Below, one piece after another: positions 52,646-63,006 of a stretch of 64,000 nucleotides of DNA. The DNA is from Diplosphaera chodatii. Lineage: Eukaryota; Chlorophyta; Trebouxiophyceae; Prasiolales; Stichococcaceae. The notes beneath the pieces are model-generated. The model saw nothing but the letters and a program-made list of their open reading frames with translations, made no database searches and had not been told where the DNA came from. Position 1 is the stretch's first letter. Every line of letters begins with the position of its first letter. Both the position numbers and the translations under genes were made by a program. The DNA is taken from the NCBI GenBank assembly GCA_032358165.1, contig JAALGY010000015.1, forward strand, positions 62,001 to 126,000, in the 5' to 3' direction.

Positions 52646-54954
52646 ATGGCTCGAGTTGCCAGCCACAACTTAATCATGCGCGGCACACCCACAGCAGGCA
52701 GTAGATCGCCCATGATGCAGCAGGGCGGCTTGCTCCCATCCGTCCTGGGCAGCAGAGTGCACGGCAAGCAGCGGGTCAGCCCCTACGCACGGGGCTGGCT
52801 GCACTCAGCCGGCCTGGTATGCGTCTTCTTGGTCCTGTACAGGACCTTCACCCCGTCGCAGCAGCACCTGCCCGGCGGACAAACAGCCGTGCAGAACGGC
52901 AGCGTGGCCAGGCGCAGCTTGGGAGACACCTCAGCCGTTGAGCCAGTCCTGGTATCCTACTCCTATTTTGAGAAGGACCAGATTCAGCGCTCCAACATGG
53001 AGTTCTTCATGGCAGTGGGCATGGGCATGTTCAGCCAGCTGCCGCCGCCTGCCAACACGGACTTCGTGATTGTCATCAGCGGCGACATGTGCACGCCTTG
53101 CAAGGCGCTCATGCCAATGCTGAAGCCCGTGCCGGAAGCCGAGCTCCTGCCAGCGGTGTCGGCAGCATGGTCCAAGGTGAGCAGGCCCGTGGCTCAAGTT
53201 GTTCAGCCAGGGTTCCGGTGCAGATTGGGAACCCCTGTACGCTCGTACACATGCGACGACCTTCCAGCTGTTCATCGCCTATTCAGGCGTAACACAATGC
53301 AGTCGAATGGCATGGGTGTGTCATGCAGCCTGGCCTGACCATACTGGAGCGCACAGAGAACGAGGGTATGGACATTGCAGCGCACAATGCCACGGTCGAC
53401 TGGGTCACAGCCAGAGGCAAGTCCCAGAGCAACTGCCTCTGCCGGCAATCTGAAGCCTGCGACTGCCTTTGGCATGAGGAGCACTCATTCAGCAGCTGAC
53501 GGGGTATTCACCGTGCAATGCAGGCACGCGGCAGAAGTACAAGAACTTCATCTTCTTGAACTCCAGCGTGCGGGGCCCTTTTGCGCCGCACTACATGCCG
53601 CTGGGGTGGCAGTGGACGCAGGCGCTAACTTCGCGGCTTTCAGACACAGTCAAGGTGTGTATTGCAAGTTGTCAATGACAACAGCACTCGGATAGTTGCA
53701 GGCCATGTGCCTGCACAGATCCCCATAATTTCTGTGGTGTCGAGCCTGGGATACTCTGTTCGAGGTGTGACACACAAGGACTCAGAGGCAACACGCTGCT
53801 GCATCGACAGCTGGTGGCGTCGTCGCTGGTGTGCCTGCCGGCGGTGGACGCCGGGGGCGCGGGCCCCAAGGCGGAGTCCTGGGCCTTCGGCACCGACGCC
53901 GTGGGGCTGCGCATCCTGGAGGGCGCCGGCGTGTTCGGCGTGCGCGCCTGCAAGCTGTGCAACGACGGCATCGTCGTGCAGGTGTGTGTTCATGCAGCAA
54001 CAGCCTGGCAGGAGCTGCTGCAATGGTTACCACCTGCAAGCTGTGAACCGACGGCATCGTCGTGCAGGTGTGTTCACGCAGCAGTCGGGCTGGAGCTGGT
54101 GCAGTGATTCACATGAGTGGCGCCGAGTTACAATTGGGCAGCTGGGCTGGCTGCGCCTGAACTTGGTGCTGTGCGACCATGTCAGACTGCGTGCATGTGT
54201 GCCGTGCCATCTCGTGAGGCAGTTTGTCGCTTTGTGGTTGCAGGGGGAGTATGGGCTGACGAACGTACTGATGAGCCACGGCTACAACATTGCAACACTC
54301 ATGGCGCGGTACTCTCCGGTGAGCCAATGTTGGAGCCACAGCTCAAATCGGTCTGCTTTTACAATCTCAGGACATGTGCATGTGTATGTTGGTCTGCGGC
54401 AAGCGCCCCAAAACGCTGCTCTGCAACAGGGAGTTGCACGCGGTCGCAATGCAGTTGTCACCTAAGCGCAACATTCGTCGGCACAAATGGAATCTCTGGC
54501 ATGCAGACGACAGATTGGCGGGACGACAAGCATTGGAATTGCAACGACTGCGTGCATCCCAGCCGCAGTGGTACCTACGACGACATCACGATGCACCCCT
54601 TTGAGACGATCTTCGTGAAGTCTTCGTGGCATGTTGGCGAGCCCTTCACCAGCCACTACACGAAGTGGTTCATGGGGCATGCCCTGGGGCAGGTGCGCGC
54701 CCCAGTCTGGCTGATCAGGAGCAACCCGACGGTGCCAGCTCACCTGCCAACATGCAGACCACAACAACGGCGCAGATGTTGTGCACATGCTCATACTTCC
54801 AACGGATACCCCCAAGGTCCTGGGGTGATGTTGGCCTTGTGTCTTGCAGGACAACACAGCGGGAACATTTGATGAGCGGCTGTACCGCTATGGTGTCAGC
54901 CTGCAGGCGCAGATGCCCCGAGACTATGAGAGCTGCTATCGCGTTGGACGCTGA
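52646..54954 (+). CDS. Type II membrane protein, probable Golgi glycosyltransferase (family not certain)
   Basis: Seven exons chain in phase: 52646-53176, 53329-53416, 53524-53654, 53811-53981, 54244-54318, 54507-54692 and 54850-54954, about 428 residues. A single hydrophobic segment near residue 55 (LVCVFLVLYRTF), after a basic N terminus, makes a signal anchor. The lumenal part opens VLVSYSYFEKDQIQRSN and includes FVIVISGDMCTPCKA, ILERTENEGMDIAAHNA, YKNFIFLNSSVRGPF, ESWAFGTDAVGLRILEGAG, CKLCNDGIVVQ, GEYGLTNVLMSHGYNIATLM and HWNCNDCVHPSR. The FIFLNSSVRGPF strand and the layout recall rhamnan synthesis F-like glycosyltransferases. That link is weak, and no DxD can be named. One intron (after 53416) begins GCAAGT, and the end of exon 4 is duplicated downstream. 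Confidence 0.75.
53947..54114 (+). repeat. About 84-bp imperfect tandem duplication spanning an exon end and its donor
   Basis: Bases 53947-54031 (end of exon 4, its GTGTGTGTT donor and start of the intron) are repeated at 54032-54114 with scattered changes. The second copy has TGA where the first encodes Cys in CKLCNDGIVVQ. Confidence 0.85.
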
Positions 54955-55508
54955 TGTTGTCTGAGGGCGGTGTGAAAGCACCAGTGTCAGGATCTGGCTG
55001 GCAGATCCCGACACTGAGTGCCCTTGTCATCAACTTTCCAGCCACAGCATTGAACGCACATGGCCCCACAGCAGCGTATGATTGTGTCTCAACATTGCGG
55101 TAACTGTATACTGGTACAGTTTGATCGTTAGCTAGGTTGTGGCAGGATGAGCAGTTGTAACAGTTGTACACCCCATGCATTTGGCCGCAGCTTGGCCGCA
55201 GCTGACCATCTGCATATTGCCGACAGCTACGTGTAGCCCAGAGTTCCCTGCTTCACAGCGGGCGGTATTCCTTGTGCCGGAATGTTCCTTGACATATTGT
55301 AGATGCAACTACAGCACAATCGTTCGTGCAACGAGCATCGACACTGAGGACCTCAACAAAACCTTTGGACCAAGCAATGCAGAGTAAAACGAGCGGACAG
55401 CTCTCAATGTCGATATATTCGGCTTGCTTTAGTGCTGTAGCCTAAGCACATGGCAGTGTTCTGGCTGCAGACCCTTCGTTGCTGTGCAGCCACAGGCTGG
55501 CGCCCATC
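54955..55508. other. Convergent 3' region
   Basis: About 0.55 kb between two converging genes. No supported feature. Confidence 0.35.
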
Positions 55509-57323
55509 TCAGAAGCGCAGCACTGCGTTCAGCTGCGAAACGCCCACCTCCAGACCATCGCCCTTGCGTTGCGCCTTTGTCTTGACCTCGCCCTGCAGCA
55601 GCACCGGAGTGACCCAAAATGTCAAGCGCATCTGTGCTGTCTGCCGCATCTGCAGCTGCAGTGCATCAAGCGAGCGGCCGCATTCCCTTCGCAGATGATA
55701 TATGTCCACAGTATGACGGTCTGAATCAGCTGTCAGACACTTCACGACAGGTGAGTAGCATGCGCTGTGACCTTGGCGACGCCAGTGAAGGGGTCGTTGA
55801 ACGTGGTGTCGCCGAAGGTCTTGACGCCCGTCAGCGGCTGCCGCAGCGCCAGCATCGTGACGGCCGCGACGCCCACCAGCCAGTTGGGCTTCAGGTCGCC
55901 GATGTTGACGTCGAAGTCGGGGCGCCCTGCACCCGCGTCACAGCGCAGTCACTGCGCCAGTCTACTCGCGCACCCTGCGATGCTCCAGGGTTGCTGGCCA
56001 CCACGCAGGACAGCGCAGCGCTGCCGTGAGGCGAGCACGAATGTCGCGGAGCATGCGGCCATGCGATGTGGCACGACCTCACAGATTCGGGACCTGTGAC
56101 ACCCTGTGCATGGCGCGAAATACAATGTCTTAAAAACTACAAATTCAATCGTGTGGTTGGGCTGAGAATGTGCTTGTTTAAAAACCAGTTTTATGTGTCA
56201 CGCACCCTGCAGGGTGAGGCCCGCGGCGGCGTTGAGGCTGAATGACACGGGCAGCTTGGCGCGGTCCAGGTGCACGTCCCAGGACTTGACCAGCATCGCC
56301 CGTTCGTGCGTGATGCGCAGCGTCGCCCAGTCCACATCCTCCCGCCGCAGCTGCAGCCAGCACGACGGCCGAGTCAGAAGCGGTGACGCGGGTGCCATCG
56401 GGGTAAAGACACGAGACCGTGCATCGGCGCTATCAGTCCACGCTGCTGCTGCTGCTGCTGCTGCTGCTCGGGAACCGAGGGTTGCCCCCGAAGGCTCAGT
56501 GATGCCGATGACGCGCCTCGCCACCAGGGCGGGCCGGAAACTGCGTCTGGAGCACGGTGTGCCAGCCTGGCATGCAGTGGCGCACGTGCTCAGTCCTGCA
56601 GCAATGCAGGTCCTCAGGGAACCCGTCTGGGTGTCACCTGGTAGGTGAGTGCGGCGACGGGCTTGACGGCCCTGCTACGCGGGTTGAGGTCCAGGCCCAG
56701 GTCCGCCACCAGCCGCGGCTTCACCTGCAGCACAGCATGTGCCTGTGGGCTCTGACGTACACCCCACGCCCGACCAGAGGCCCATCGTGAACGCGGCACA
56801 AGATCGTGATTGTCTGACGACTTGCGGCATGCCAAGCATGCAGCGCACTGACGTCCAGATACCTGATGCATGAGGGAGCACGACACACAAGTTGGTCGTG
56901 CAGCTGCCCACCTGGTACCGCGTGCGCAGCTTCAGCCAGGTCTGGATGCCTGCGAGCGACAGCCCGGGGATGTCCCAGCCCTCCCGCCCGCCGCCGCTGG
57001 TCGTGAACCTGCTCGTCGGCTGTGCCTTCTGCGGCACGCAGGCCGCAAGTCGTGCACACGGACAGCACCACATCGCCGTGCTGCTGTTGCATGCATACAC
57101 TTGCTGCTCCAGCTGCCCGCTGCACGTGTGGTGGTAGTGCGACATTCAGCTGGAGGATGCAAGGGGTGCTCACCACTGCCGAGCGGTTGGCGCCAGTGTT
57201 GCGGTCCAGTGCATTCTCCAAACCCTTGCTGACGCTGTCATTGCCCCGGCTGACGGGGATCGGCTCCCGTGCTGCGGCCAGCTCCTTTTCAAGTGCGGCA
57301 GTTGCCGCCGCCATCTCGCGGAC
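55509..57323 (-). CDS. Unidentified protein, beta-rich, possibly plastid-associated
   Basis: Six exons join in phase: 57323-57174, 57028-56912, 56724-56638, 56350-56206, 55926-55772 and 55631-55509, about 225 residues from the ATG at 57314. The protein starts MAAATAALEKELAAAREPIP, then GREGWDIPGLSLAGIQTWLK, KPRLVADLGLDLNPRSR, DWATLRITHERAMLVKSWDV, FDVNIGDLKPNWLVGVAAVT and LTGVKTFGDTTFNDPFTGVAK, and ends KGDGLEVGVSQLNAVLRF. The short alternating strands (VADLGLDLN, FSLNAAAGLTL, FDVNIGDL, LEVGVSQLNAVLRF) resemble an outer-envelope beta-barrel or lipid-binding sheet. I do not recognise the family. A further 5' exon near 57.92-57.96 kb can be joined in phase (ending RRLLSAQ) but has no ATG, so the true start may lie upstream. 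A (CTG)n run at about 56441-56467 lies in an intron. Confidence 0.6.
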
Positions 57324-58696
57324 CTGAGGGCGTGCAGCTGCAACATGAGGTCTTGGCAGTTTGCAACGCTACGAATCACCCTGCTGGCGTGTTCTCCGCT
57401 CCAGACTGACAGGTTGCTGCCGACATGACACAGAATCCCTGGCACATTTTGACAAACGTGCTCTGCGCTAGATCCTTTGCTTCGACTGACAACATGGAAG
57501 TCGATCATGTACGAGCGGTCAAGCTGCTGCGTGCAGTCAAGAGCGCAAGCTGCACAGGCAGGCGCTCCGCAGCTCCCGCTCAACAAACGGTTGAGTGCGC
57601 TCTGTTGGTTCGGATGCCTGTCACCACCAGCAGTAGATTATCTACCCGCCATATACACATGCCCGCGCGGTGTGCAGCTTGCTGACGTCGAAGATCCAGC
57701 ATCTTCATGCACAGCCACGGGGATGGTTCGCCAGCATTGCAGCAGCAATCGGGGAAACCGGGGGACGTTCACCTCTCACATGCGCTCCTTGTTGTATTCA
57801 ATACAGACTACAACGACCGCAAGACCCTCACTACAGGACTAACAGCTTGATCAACGAGTACACAAGTTCCAGGTCACCTGATCCGAAGCCTGAGCGACAG
57901 CAGTGAGCGGGCCCAAGACTGCCTACCTGCGCGGATAGCAGACGCCTGCAGCTGTGTCTGCTCGGCAGTTTACTGGTGCAACTGGACGTCTGCGACGGAC
58001 ACTATGGTGCTCGTGTTTGAGCAACATCGCACAGCCACCCAGGAGTGAATGCAGGTCAGAGGAGAGGTGAGTTGGTTGCAAGTGCCCTGACACAGCGGTC
58101 GAGGATGCAAATGACAATAGTTCATCTACCGCCAATTAGTCAGTCAACTCGAGGCGACATTCAAGGTGGTCCATGTTGGGTTGGGTGTAGGATAGGCAAC
58201 TGCATGCTGTGACGCATGCGCTGTTCATGCTTCAGCCCTTCATTCACGTTCTGCAAATCACCCGTCATGCCCACGAATATCGCTCATCTGACCTGCCTAC
58301 TAACCTATATGATGACTGACGTATGCTCTCTGCAATCACACTATCCCAGTTGGCCACAGACCATCGGTGCAAGAACAGCTGACAGCATGCAAACCACCAT
58401 GCATAAACCCAGTTGCATCATCACGTGCAAATGCAAAACTGATAATGTGTTATGCTTGCCCCAGCCATGGTGCAAGGTGTGCTGCAGGGCCCCAGCCGCC
58501 GTTCGTCACCGCCACTGCTTTGGCGCTGCTGCCATGGTCTCAACGGGGCTGCCTGAAGTGCTGGATAAAAGTGGGAGCGGGGCTGCCCCAGCAGGCGTCC
58601 CCTCAATTACAGCAGTGTACAGCGCGCCGCCCGTAGTTCTCATCTGCCAGACCTTCTCGCCTCTCAGTGCGTGCAACTGCCGCAGGCGAAGTCGTC
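57324..58696. other. 1.4 kb between the unidentified gene and the atypical E2F 3' end
   Basis: Possibly a 5' exon of the preceding gene near 57.93 kb. Otherwise only short, random-looking frames. Confidence 0.3.
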
Positions 58697-61600
58697 TCAA
58701 AAGTGGGTCCGCTCGCCGCTGCTGTGCCTCAGTTTGGACGGCCGCTTCGATGGCGGATATGACTGCGCCTCGGATGAAGTCAAATGGTCTACGGCCGCCA
58801 TGGGTAGCACTCCTGGCGGCAGCTGAAGGTGGGGTTCTGAGGAGCAGCCAGCGCTGCCGCTGCTGCTGCGCTGGGCCGCGATGGTGCGTGCGGCCGCTAG
58901 GGCCCCCGAGTTCGTGCGTGTCCCCAGAGCTGTGCGGGCTGCCGACACCGCCGGCGCCGCCACCGAGACACCCGCCATCGCCGGGACGACGCCCGCCAAG
59001 CTGGAGCCGCCAGACAGCTGGTGCCCGCTGCCGGTGCCGCCTGCCACACCGCCGGTCGCCGCGAAGCTGAGGTGCATGTTCTCGATCTGGTGCGGCGGCG
59101 CATGCGCTGGCGCATGCGTCGGTTGAGTTGCAAACAGATGCGCCTCGGCATCGGTCATGACGGTGTCCATTGATGCTGAGGCGTGTGCCTGGGGAAGCAG
59201 CTGCGCATGACCGCCTGCCATGCTGGGCATGGAAGGCAATGCACCTGACTCAAACTGCTGGGGAGAAAAAGCAGCGGCATTTGCTGCAGTTGGCTGCAGC
59301 GGCGGCTGCTGCTGCTGCTGCTGCTGTATGCTGATTGGTGCCGGCGCCACTGGCTGGGACAGGCTGCTGGGCTGACGATGCTGCTGGACAGTCTGCTGTG
59401 GCTGCTGCTGCGACGGCTGGGCAGCAGCCGCCTGCGCAGTCGGCTGCGGCTGCGCCCCCGCAACCTGCAGCGGCTGACGTGCGCTTTGCTGCAGAGCTGG
59501 CTGCGTGGATGCCTGTTGTGGTTGTGGCTGCTGCGGCTGCTGGGCCTGCTGCTGCATCTGATTGTATGCAGCCCAGGACTGCCAGAACTGCACGGCATTC
59601 GCCATCATGTTCTGCTGCAACACGGTGGCATCAACCGACGGCGCCCCGCTTGCTGGAGGCGGCTGCTGCTGCTGCTGCGGCTGCTGCTGCATGCTGACAG
59701 CTAGTCCTGGGATCTGCACGAGTATTCATAGTCGATGTCAACACCCCCCATGCCGACATGTAGACAAACTCTTTGCTTGGTTCACCCAACTCGACGTGCA
59801 CCAGCCCTCGGATGTGAACTGCTGCAGCGATGGGTGCATATGGGTACATGCTACCTGCTGCATCTGCTGCATCATGGCCGCCGTGAGCTGCTGCGGCATG
59901 ATCCCAGGGATACCCGCAGCGACTTGCATTGCCGACGGCAGCATTGGCGGCAGAGGCAGCATGCCCGGGAACGGGATGCCGGCCATGAACGCTGGCGGCA
60001 GGGGTGACGCCGCCATCTGCGCAGCTGCTGCTGCCACCGCCTGCTGTGCCGGATGCGGCTGCGGCGTCTGAGCCGGGGCCACCGCCAATGGCTGCGGACC
60101 GGTCTGTGAGTCCCCCGCCGGCATCTGCAGCAGGTGCTTGAGACATTATGACCGGGCGCAAAGGCTGCCAGCACTGACAGCATCCATAGCACCAGCAGCA
60201 AGAGTGCTGCTGCAGCATCTGGTGACCAGGTGCATCGGCCTACCGCGCCAGGGTGTTGCGGGTCCGAGGCGCTGCCTGGCGCACTGGGCGACGGCGTCTG
60301 CTGCTGGCCCCCACTTGGGCCCGTGGCCATCTGTACATCGCCGCCTGGACGGTGCACAGCACAGATGTCAATCGGCGGGATGGGTTCCCGCCGCATGGGT
60401 GCAAACCGAATATGAGACAGCAGGTGGGAGCCGATCACACAACGCCGTGCCTGGGCGCTTGTTTACCCCATTGTCAGTCAAGCGCTGAGGCCAGGTGAAG
60501 GTCAGCAGGCAACCGTGTGACCAGTGCAGGAGAGGGCAAAATGTCTCACCTGGCGTGGGCGTCTCAGGGGGCGAATAGCTGCCTGAGCCTCCGGCGTGTG
60601 TCGGCAAGCTGCCGCGGCTCTGCATCGTGGCGTTGGGGCCAAGCGAGCCTGCCCTGGAGCGCTTGCCAGGGTGGCCATTGGTGTGCTCAACTGCCACTGA
60701 CCGCTTGCCGCCTGAGGCCTGCAGGTGCAGTACAGATGTTCACTTAGTGCACAGGTGCAGATAGTACATGCTGCCATGGCTGCAGCACCACCAGCTAACC
60801 CCATATCAAAGTACACTCGGCAGACAGCCGATGGTAGAACAAACAGATAAGGCCCAGCATGGGCGCAGGTGTGACATGCCCTTATGGAACAGACGGACTC
60901 TTGAGGTGCGGAGCTCAGGCCACGACCGCAATGCATCTGCACAAACCAAACCTCGGCAGCAAGGACGGGCACTATCTGGCTGTTAGACTTGCAAGCTGTC
61001 ATGAGTCCGCGCTGAGTACAACTTGCTGACACTTTGACCGAGCAAAGATGCAGGGCGGCTGAAGATCACTCCCGCGGCAAGCAGGACATTACAACAGCTG
61101 AAGGTCACCTTCCTTTGTGGAGTGAATCGAGGCGTACCGAGGCGGGCGAGCCGGTGTCGGCGCCGTGGCTGGCCTCCGAGGCCGCGCCGTCGATGAGCGC
61201 CCGCAGGTGGTCGTTGGGCGTGCGGGCGCCGCCGGCGCCGGCGGCCAGCGCGGCGGAGATCTCGCCGGGCGCCGGGCAGCCGCGCCACCGGAACGCCGGC
61301 TTGCGGGAGTCCGGCAGCTGCGTCTTGTCCAGCAGCCGCAAGCTGGACAGCACGTTGGCGATGTCGTACAGCCGCCGCACCTGCGCCAAGCAACCAGCAC
61401 GCCTTGCTGCCGCAGTCGGGAGGCACAAAGGGACGGGCCCCAACTTGCGTGGACAGAGCTCCCAAGCAACGGCCTTCGGCATGGCATCCCGACACACTGG
61501 CGCACCTTTGTTTTCAGCTTCGAGGGGTCCAGCGCCTCGTGGTCTGGCTCGTTGGGTGCTGCAGGACAGACAGGCACTCACATTATGGCAAGTGAATGAC

Positions 61601-63006
61601 ATGTTTTCAGTCCCCGCTTTCGTCTCGTGCAGGAGTGCCCGGGTTGCACCCCAGATGATACACATGCCCCAGACTGGCGTACACTTGCACATCTCTGCAC
61701 GAGCTTGCTGCAAGTCCCACCCCGCAGCGCCACAGCCGCGTCGTCCAACGCGATGACTGGTGTGCGCGCCGACAGGAAGAGCTGGATGAAGCGCTGGCTG
61801 AGCAGGCCCAGGGACTTGTCCTTGCGCGTGTAGCGCCGGCCGCTCTCGCCGACGACGCCATCCTCTGATGCTGCCACGCTGCCAGGAGTGCTGAACCCGG
61901 TCATGCCGGACGTGTGCTGCCCCCTGTCTGGCGTGCCGAGCGGGGTGCCGCCCTGCTGCATCTGGAAGCCGGAGGCTGCGAAGGAGCCCCACGTCTCGCC
62001 GGGCGCCGGGCCAGCGGCGGCTGCTGACGACGAGCCGATCGCCTCGGCAGTGCCCGACTGGCTCGGGGATGCCGCGGAGTGAGCCCGCGTCAGCAGTGCG
62101 CTTGCTTGCAGCCTCGCCAGAGACGTCTGCAGGTTGTCCAGGCCGTTCCAGGTGTAGCTGTTCTTCTGCCGCCGGGTCACAACCTCCACGCTCTCCAGGA
62201 CATTCACAATGTCATAAATGCGCCGCCGCTCGACCTGAAGGCGCGATGCCGCCTCATCGAGGCACACCTCGGACGCCCCCGGCGGCTGCCCCTCATACGC
62301 TCGCAGGAAGTTGTCGCACAGCAGGCCGAGCGACTTGTCCTTGCGGCTGTAGTTGGTGCCGCGGCCGGCGGCCGGCTGCTGAAACTGCTGCTGCAGCAGC
62401 TGCTGCTGCTGCTGCAACTGCTGCTGGAAGTGCTGCTGCTGCTGCTGGAGCTGCTGTATCTGCTGGGGCTGCTGCTGGTGTGTCAGGACCTGCAGCTGGG
62501 GCTGGCTGGACTGTGGCGGTGGCAGTGGCGGCTGCTGCTGCTGCAGGGTAGGCTGAGCAGCAGCCTGGCCCATCGCCTGCGGCTGCGGCTGCGCAAGCTG
62601 CGCCTGCTGCTGCTGAAGGAGTTGCTGCTGCATGGACTGGTCCACCTGCAAAACCCAAGCTGGATTCGTATAATGCTTTGGAAAGCGTTGATGGGACAGG
62701 CTCATGCCGCAAGCAGGCAAACAACACATCTGTTTTTCCCCGAGACACCAGGGTGCTCACTTGCATGGCGCCCAAGCAGCGGCAGGCCGCTTCGTGCTGC
62801 GCCTTGCAGACACGGCTGGGAGCAACGAGGGCACACGAAGCGTTGCCAGGCTCATTGCTTGCCCACACCTGTGGCCAAATCACCGCATTGGCACCCAAAA
62901 CTGCAAGAACCAAACCTGCGCTTTGCGGGCGGCTTTTCATACCTGTAGCAATACCGATTGCAACGCAGGATGGGAGCGGCGGCTTGGAGGGCCATGATGT
63001 GTGCAA
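58697..63006 (-). CDS. Atypical E2F (E2F7/8, plant DEL type) with two DNA-binding domains and a long Gln-rich tail
   Basis: A nuclear cell-cycle regulator, expected to bind E2F sites without a DP partner. The Gln-rich N-terminal exon (62645-61721) contains DNA-binding domain 1: YSRKDKSLGLLCDNFLRAYEG, RLQVERRRIYDIVNVLESVE, VVTRRQKNSYTWNGL. It then opens domain 2: RRYTRKDKSLGLLSQRFIQL, TPVIALDDAAVAL. Exons 61558-61506 (EALDPSKLKTK) and 61380-61138 (VRRLYDIANVLSSLRLLDKT, KPAFRWRG) finish it. No DP-dimerisation or Rb-binding region is seen. Four more exons continue in phase: 60718-60550 (GKRSVAVE, PGKRSRAGS, NLS-like), 60344-60244, 60124-59855 and 59713-58697. They are rich in Gln, Pro and Ala and hold ANAVQFWQSWAAYNQMQQQ. 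The first coding exon (ending CRCLGAMQ at 62761) is uncertain, so the 5' limit is approximate. That the tail belongs to the same gene is inferred from phase and spacing. Confidence 0.85.

Noticed and set aside
58697..60718. Gln-rich region as an independent gene
   Set aside because: It lacks a clear start and its first exon follows in phase from the atypical E2F exon ending at 61138; kept as part of that gene, with the uncertainty stated.
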